Origin: Smithellaceae bacterium
GTDB taxonomy: Bacteria > Desulfobacterota > Syntrophia > Syntrophales > Smithellaceae
Direction of reading: 5' to 3'
DNA length: 16,095 bases
NCBI GenBank assembly: GCA_028701435.1
Contig: JAQVQT010000024.1
Span: 1-16,095, forward strand
How positions within the stretch are numbered: the first letter of the stretch is position 1; each line of letters opens with the position of its first letter. Position numbers and translations under genes: made by a program. Positions 13,644-16,095 of this stretch are shown in pieces. The notes under the pieces are model-generated. The model was not told the origin of the DNA. It ran no database searches and was given only the letters and a program-made list of their open reading frames with translations.

Positions 13644-15326
13644 TTAATACAACCCCGGGTCCCTGTACTCCCCGTAAACCTCGCGGTAAACATCGCAGAT
13701 TTCCTGCTCCGTGGCCAAATTTTTCACCGCCGTGATGCAGTGCGGCATGACGTTTGCGCCGTTTTTGCACGCGGCGCGAAGGTCGGCAAGCGATTGACTC
13801 ACGGCGCGGCTGTCGCGGCGCCTGCGCAAATCTTTCAGCCGCCGAATCTGCTCTTCGCCTACTTTTTCATCAATTTCCACCAGCGGCACCGGATGCTGCG
13901 CTTCGGTGGCGTATTTGTTGACGCCCACCATGATTTTTTCTTTGGCTTCAATCTGACGCTGGAACGTATAGGCTGCGTCCGCGATTTCCATTTGCGGGTA
14001 TCCTCTTTCGATGGCGGCGACCATGCCGCCCATGGCGTCGATCTTTTCGATGTACTCCCAGGCTTTTGCCTCCATCTCATTGGTGAGGGACTCCACAAAG
14101 TAAGAGCCGGCCAGAGGATCGATCGTGTTGACCACGCCCGTTTCTTCGGCCAGAATCTGCTGGGTGCGCAGCGCGATTTCCACGGCATGCTCGGACGGCA
14201 GGCACAGCACCTCATCGAGCGAATTGGTGTGCAGCGACTGGGTTCCTCCCAGCACCGCCGCGAGCGCCTCGATGGTGGTTCGAACGACGTTGTTGTAGGG
14301 CTGCTGAGCGGTGAGCGAGCAGCCGGCGGTCTGGACGTGAAAGCGCATCCACAGCGATCGCGGATTTTTGGCGCCGAAGCGGTCGCGCATCACTTTGGCC
14401 CAGATGCGGCGCGCGGCCCGGAGTTTGCAGATTTCCTCGAAAAGGTCGATATGCGCGTTGAAAAAGAAGGACAGGCGCGGCGCGAAATCGTCCACGCTCA
14501 TTTTTTTGCGGCGGAGAATGTCTTCGACGTATTCAATGCCGTCTCTGAGCGTAAAGGCCAGCTCCTGCACGGCCGTGGCGCCCGCCTCCCGGATATGGTA
14601 GCCGCTGATGCTGATGGGGTTCCATCGCGGAACGTATTTCGCGCCGAATTCGACGGTGTCGCTGATCAGCCTGACGGAAGGCTCCGGCGGACACATGAAC
14701 GTCTTTTGCGCGATGAATTCCTTGAGCATGTCGTTTTGGATGGTGCCGCCGATTTGATTCAGGGGAACGCCTTTGATTTCGGCCGCCGCGCAGTACATGG
14801 CCCAAAGCACGGTTGCCGGCGGGTTGATGGTCATGGAGGTGGTGACGCGATCCAGCGGAATGTCGTCGATCAGCGCCAGAAAATCCTCCAGGGTGTCGAT
14901 GGCCACGCCGCATTTGCCGACCTCGCCCAGGGCTTTCGGCGAGTCGCTGTCATAGCCCATGAGCGTGGGAAAGTCGAAGGCGGTGGAAAGGCCGGTCTGT
15001 CCTTCCCGCAACAGCAGATGCCAGCGGGCGTTGGTGTCCTCGGCGCTGCCCATGCCGGAGAACATTCGGAACGTCCAGGGTTGTCCGCGGTAGCCGGTGA
15101 CCTGGTTGCCGCGAAGATAGGGAAATTCTCCCGGCGCTCCGATGTCGCGGGCAAAATCCGTGTTTTGCAGGTCTTCGGGTGTGTAGAGCCTTTTGATGTC
15201 AAGATCTGAAACGGTTGAAAAGCGGTTTTTCCAGTCGGTGTTGGTTTTTAAAGTATTTTGAACATTCGCCTGCCATTGTTCGGTTAGCTTCCGGGACGCC
15301 TTTTGTGTTTCATCCGAGAAATACAA
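13644..15326 (-). CDS. B12-dependent acyl-CoA mutase large subunit; isobutyryl-CoA mutase-like active site
   Basis: 560 residues from a TTG start at 15326 placed by SD AGGAGGT. The chain is the TIM-barrel substrate domain of the methylmalonyl-CoA mutase superfamily: PWTFRMFSGM...AEDTNAR (83-101), TAFDFPTLMGYDSD (115-128), GTIQNDMLKEF (194-204), SISGYHIREAG (239-249, His244 aligned to the catalytic His), RLSFFFNAH and LTAQQPYNNVVRT. There is no C-terminal B12 domain; the next gene, 10 nt on, supplies it. Numbering runs in step with Propionibacterium MutB, where Tyr89 and Arg207 bind the succinyl/methylmalonyl carboxylate. Here these are Phe89 and Gln207, as in isobutyryl-CoA mutase (IcmA). The substrate is therefore more likely isobutyryl-/butyryl-CoA or a similar uncharged acyl group than methylmalonyl-CoA. 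Pivalyl-CoA-type activity is not excluded. Confidence 0.9.
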   Translation of the reverse strand: MYFSDETQKASRKLTEQWQANVQNTLKTNTDWKNRFSTVSDLDIKRLYTPEDLQNTDFARDIGAPGEFPYLRGNQVTGYRGQPWTFRMFSGMGSAEDTNARWHLLLREGQTGLSTAFDFPTLMGYDSDSPKALGEVGKCGVAIDTLEDFLALIDDIPLDRVTTSMTINPPATVLWAMYCAAAEIKGVPLNQIGGTIQNDMLKEFIAQKTFMCPPEPSVRLISDTVEFGAKYVPRWNPISISGYHIREAGATAVQELAFTLRDGIEYVEDILRRKKMSVDDFAPRLSFFFNAHIDLFEEICKLRAARRIWAKVMRDRFGAKNPRSLWMRFHVQTAGCSLTAQQPYNNVVRTTIEALAAVLGGTQSLHTNSLDEVLCLPSEHAVEIALRTQQILAEETGVVNTIDPLAGSYFVESLTNEMEAKAWEYIEKIDAMGGMVAAIERGYPQMEIADAAYTFQRQIEAKEKIMVGVNKYATEAQHPVPLVEIDEKVGEEQIRRLKDLRRRRDSRAVSQSLADLRAACKNGANVMPHCITAVKNLATEQEICDVYREVYGEYRDPGLY

Positions 15327-15330
15327 GGTT

Positions 15331-15337
15331 ACCTCCT
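15331..15337 (-). promoter_or_regulatory. Shine-Dalgarno that fixes a TTG start for the mutase
   Basis: AGGAGGT on the - strand ends 4 nt before the TTG at 15326. The nearby ATG around 15313 is out of frame, and the next in-frame ATG lies deep in the domain, so a TTG start is the only sensible choice. Confidence 0.75.
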
Positions 15338-15421
15338 GCCGTCGTCATGAACCTTTAAGAAACTTCTGGGAAAAAAGGTAAAACTCAGAATAAAAAAACG
15401 CCAAGTTTTCAAACGGTCAAA

Positions 15422-15451
15422 AAACTAACTCGCATTTTCCGCTTCTGTCAA
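15422..15451 (-). promoter_or_regulatory. Candidate promoter of the mutase operon
   Basis: On the - strand a perfect -35 TTGACA (15451-15446) is followed after 18 nt by a weak -10 TAGTTT (15427-15422). The region downstream to the TTG start is AT-rich (15360-15430). No B12-box riboswitch sequence is seen in this leader. Confidence 0.3.
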
Positions 15452-15480
15452 GAAATATTCGTCGCCGCGCCGTTAAACGC

Positions 15481-15512
15481 AAAAGCCCCCCGGGGTTTTC
15501 CCGGAGGGCTTT
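15481..15512 (-). terminator. Rho-independent terminator after the AtpZ-like gene
   Basis: AAAGCCCCCCGGG (15482-15494) and CCCGGAGGGCTTT (15500-15512) form a 13-bp stem with one mismatch and a 5-nt loop. On the - strand the hairpin ends in TTTT. It lies about 30 nt after the stop of the AtpZ-like gene and separates that transcript from the mutase operon. Confidence 0.85.
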
Positions 15513-15541
15513 GTGTATCTTCAACAGATCATGTTTTCAGG

Positions 15542-15793
15542 TTACAAATCCTTCATCCGCTGCCGGGCCTCGTGATACAGACGCATCACACACACGAAGA
15601 TCGCCAGGAAAAACAAACCGAACATGAAGTTGGGCGCCGTCCCCATATACTCATCCAGCTTGTACCCCAGCCACAGGAACAGGAAGGAGGCAATCACCAT
15701 CGCAAAGCCCCAGGCCGAAATCATCAGAATCCCGCTCATCTTCTGGTACTGCCGGTAATGTCCATAAGGCTGCATTCTGTGTGTCTTGATCAT
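15542..15793 (-). CDS. Small membrane protein, AtpZ/AtpI-like
   Basis: 83 residues from the ATG at 15793, with SD AAGGAGG 8 nt upstream. There are two predicted membrane helices (about 20-41 and 55-72), linked by GYKLDEYMGTAPNF, a turn like the G-x-x-LD-x-x-x-GT-x-P segment of AtpZ/AtpI proteins, which assist assembly or Mg/Ca supply of the F1Fo ATP synthase. The basic tail ends at ARQRMKDL. The context is unusual, since AtpZ is normally the first gene of an atp operon, whereas here the gene comes last before a terminator and follows an unknown membrane protein. It may therefore be a paralogue serving another membrane complex. The family call is by eye on a short protein. Confidence 0.6.
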   Translation of the reverse strand: MIKTHRMQPYGHYRQYQKMSGILMISAWGFAMVIASFLFLWLGYKLDEYMGTAPNFMFGLFFLAIFVCVMRLYHEARQRMKDL

Positions 15794-15860
15794 GGCCCTG
15801 TCCTCCTTTCCCAGTCTCTCTTTCTATCGGTGCCTCTTTTGGCCCTCTTGCCGCTTTTGA

Positions 15861-16095
15861 TCAGGTAACAATGTTCTTCACCGCATCAATCACCGGATTG
15901 GTGAAGAGCGCCATCAGAAGGGTGTAAAGAGCGAAGGCGCCGACGACTTCCGCCGTGTACATCTTGTTATACTTCCTCTTCAGGCTGACCATAATCAGTC
16001 CGCCCACAATCAGGCAGCCCAGCTGAAAATACGGGAAATTGGCTGCCCCTGCCGCCGCATACTCTGCAAATCCAAAGGTTGCCGTCAAAAGAACC
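15861..16095 (-). CDS. Unrecognised integral membrane protein, C-terminal fragment (5' end outside window)
   Basis: The frame is open to the right edge and ends with TGA at 15863-15861, leaving about 77 residues. I do not recognise the family. Two membrane helices are evident: FPYFQLGCLIVGGLIMVSL and VVGAFALYTLLMALF, joined by the basic loop KRKYNKMYTAE, which should be cytoplasmic by the positive-inside rule. The end reads NPVIDAVKNIVT. A TTG at 16088 could be a start but has no SD in the few bases visible, so a longer protein is more likely. The AtpZ-like gene begins 67 nt downstream on the same strand, suggesting one transcript. A subunit of an ion-translocating complex is a guess from that neighbour only. 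Confidence 0.55.
   Translation of the reverse strand, partial: VLLTATFGFAEYAAAGAANFPYFQLGCLIVGGLIMVSLKRKYNKMYTAEVVGAFALYTLLMALFTNPVIDAVKNIVT

Noticed and set aside
13524..15209. A 561-codon open frame on the + strand opposite the mutase gene
   Set aside because: It is the antisense of a well-conserved mutase. Its His/Arg/Gly/Asp-rich composition is typical of antisense frames in GC-rich genes and no motif is seen.
15327..15480. Cobalamin riboswitch upstream of the mutase operon
   Set aside because: No B12-box-like sequence and no long structured leader are visible in the AT-rich 150 nt.
1..16095. CRISPR array, tRNA, rRNA, insertion sequence or prophage genes
   Set aside because: No regularly spaced repeats beyond the two-copy palindrome, no recognisable tRNA or rRNA sequence, and no transposase, integrase or phage protein were seen.

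Overview
The window carries ordinary bacterial chromosomal genes, with short intergenic gaps, SD-type ribosome binding sites and fairly GC-rich coding sequence. The gene content suggests an anaerobic or syntrophic member of the Desulfobacterota (former Deltaproteobacteria). The pointers are a PilT-type ATPase, acyl-CoA oxidation enzymes, a split B12-dependent acyl-CoA mutase with its chaperone and adenosyltransferase, and a HesB/IscA-like gene whose in-frame TGA looks like selenocysteine. The taxonomic placement is inference.

Left part (1-4165). The 3' end of a pilus retraction-type ATPase is followed by a receiver-like protein that has Asn in place of the phosphorylated Asp. Convergent to these is a TPR protein. 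Upstream of the TPR gene on the same (-) strand is the HesB/IscA-like selenoprotein gene (1840-2151), which ends in a strong terminator only 5 nt before the TPR start codon. Divergent from the selenoprotein gene is a secreted transglutaminase-like protein with a Pro-rich linker, behind a good sigma70-type promoter.

Middle (4166-7894). A MESH1-like alarmone hydrolase (-) is divergent from a PHP-domain phosphoesterase and an AI-2E/PerM family permease (+, one operon). A 3-methyladenine DNA glycosylase (-) follows. A 321-nt gene-free leader then contains two copies of a REP-like palindrome and several hairpins.

Right part (7895-15326). fabD, an acyl-CoA dehydrogenase and a type II 3-hydroxyacyl-CoA dehydrogenase-like SDR form one + strand operon. 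Facing it is a tight (-) strand operon: mutase large subunit, B12-binding small subunit, MeaB GTPase, CobO-type adenosyltransferase and a TerC/YgdQ membrane protein. Mutase, cofactor-loading GTPase and cofactor-making enzyme together form a complete functional module. The mutase has Phe89 and Gln207 where methylmalonyl-CoA mutase has Tyr89 and Arg207. This is the isobutyryl-CoA mutase signature, so the module may isomerise isobutyryl-CoA and butyryl-CoA, with the nearby acyl-CoA dehydrogenase and SDR as possible partners.

Right edge (15542-16095). A small AtpZ/AtpI-like membrane protein and the 3' end of an unrecognised membrane protein lie upstream of a strong terminator that insulates them from the mutase operon.

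The best observation is the selenoprotein: a plain ORF call would truncate it to 64 residues. The mutase specificity switch is second.
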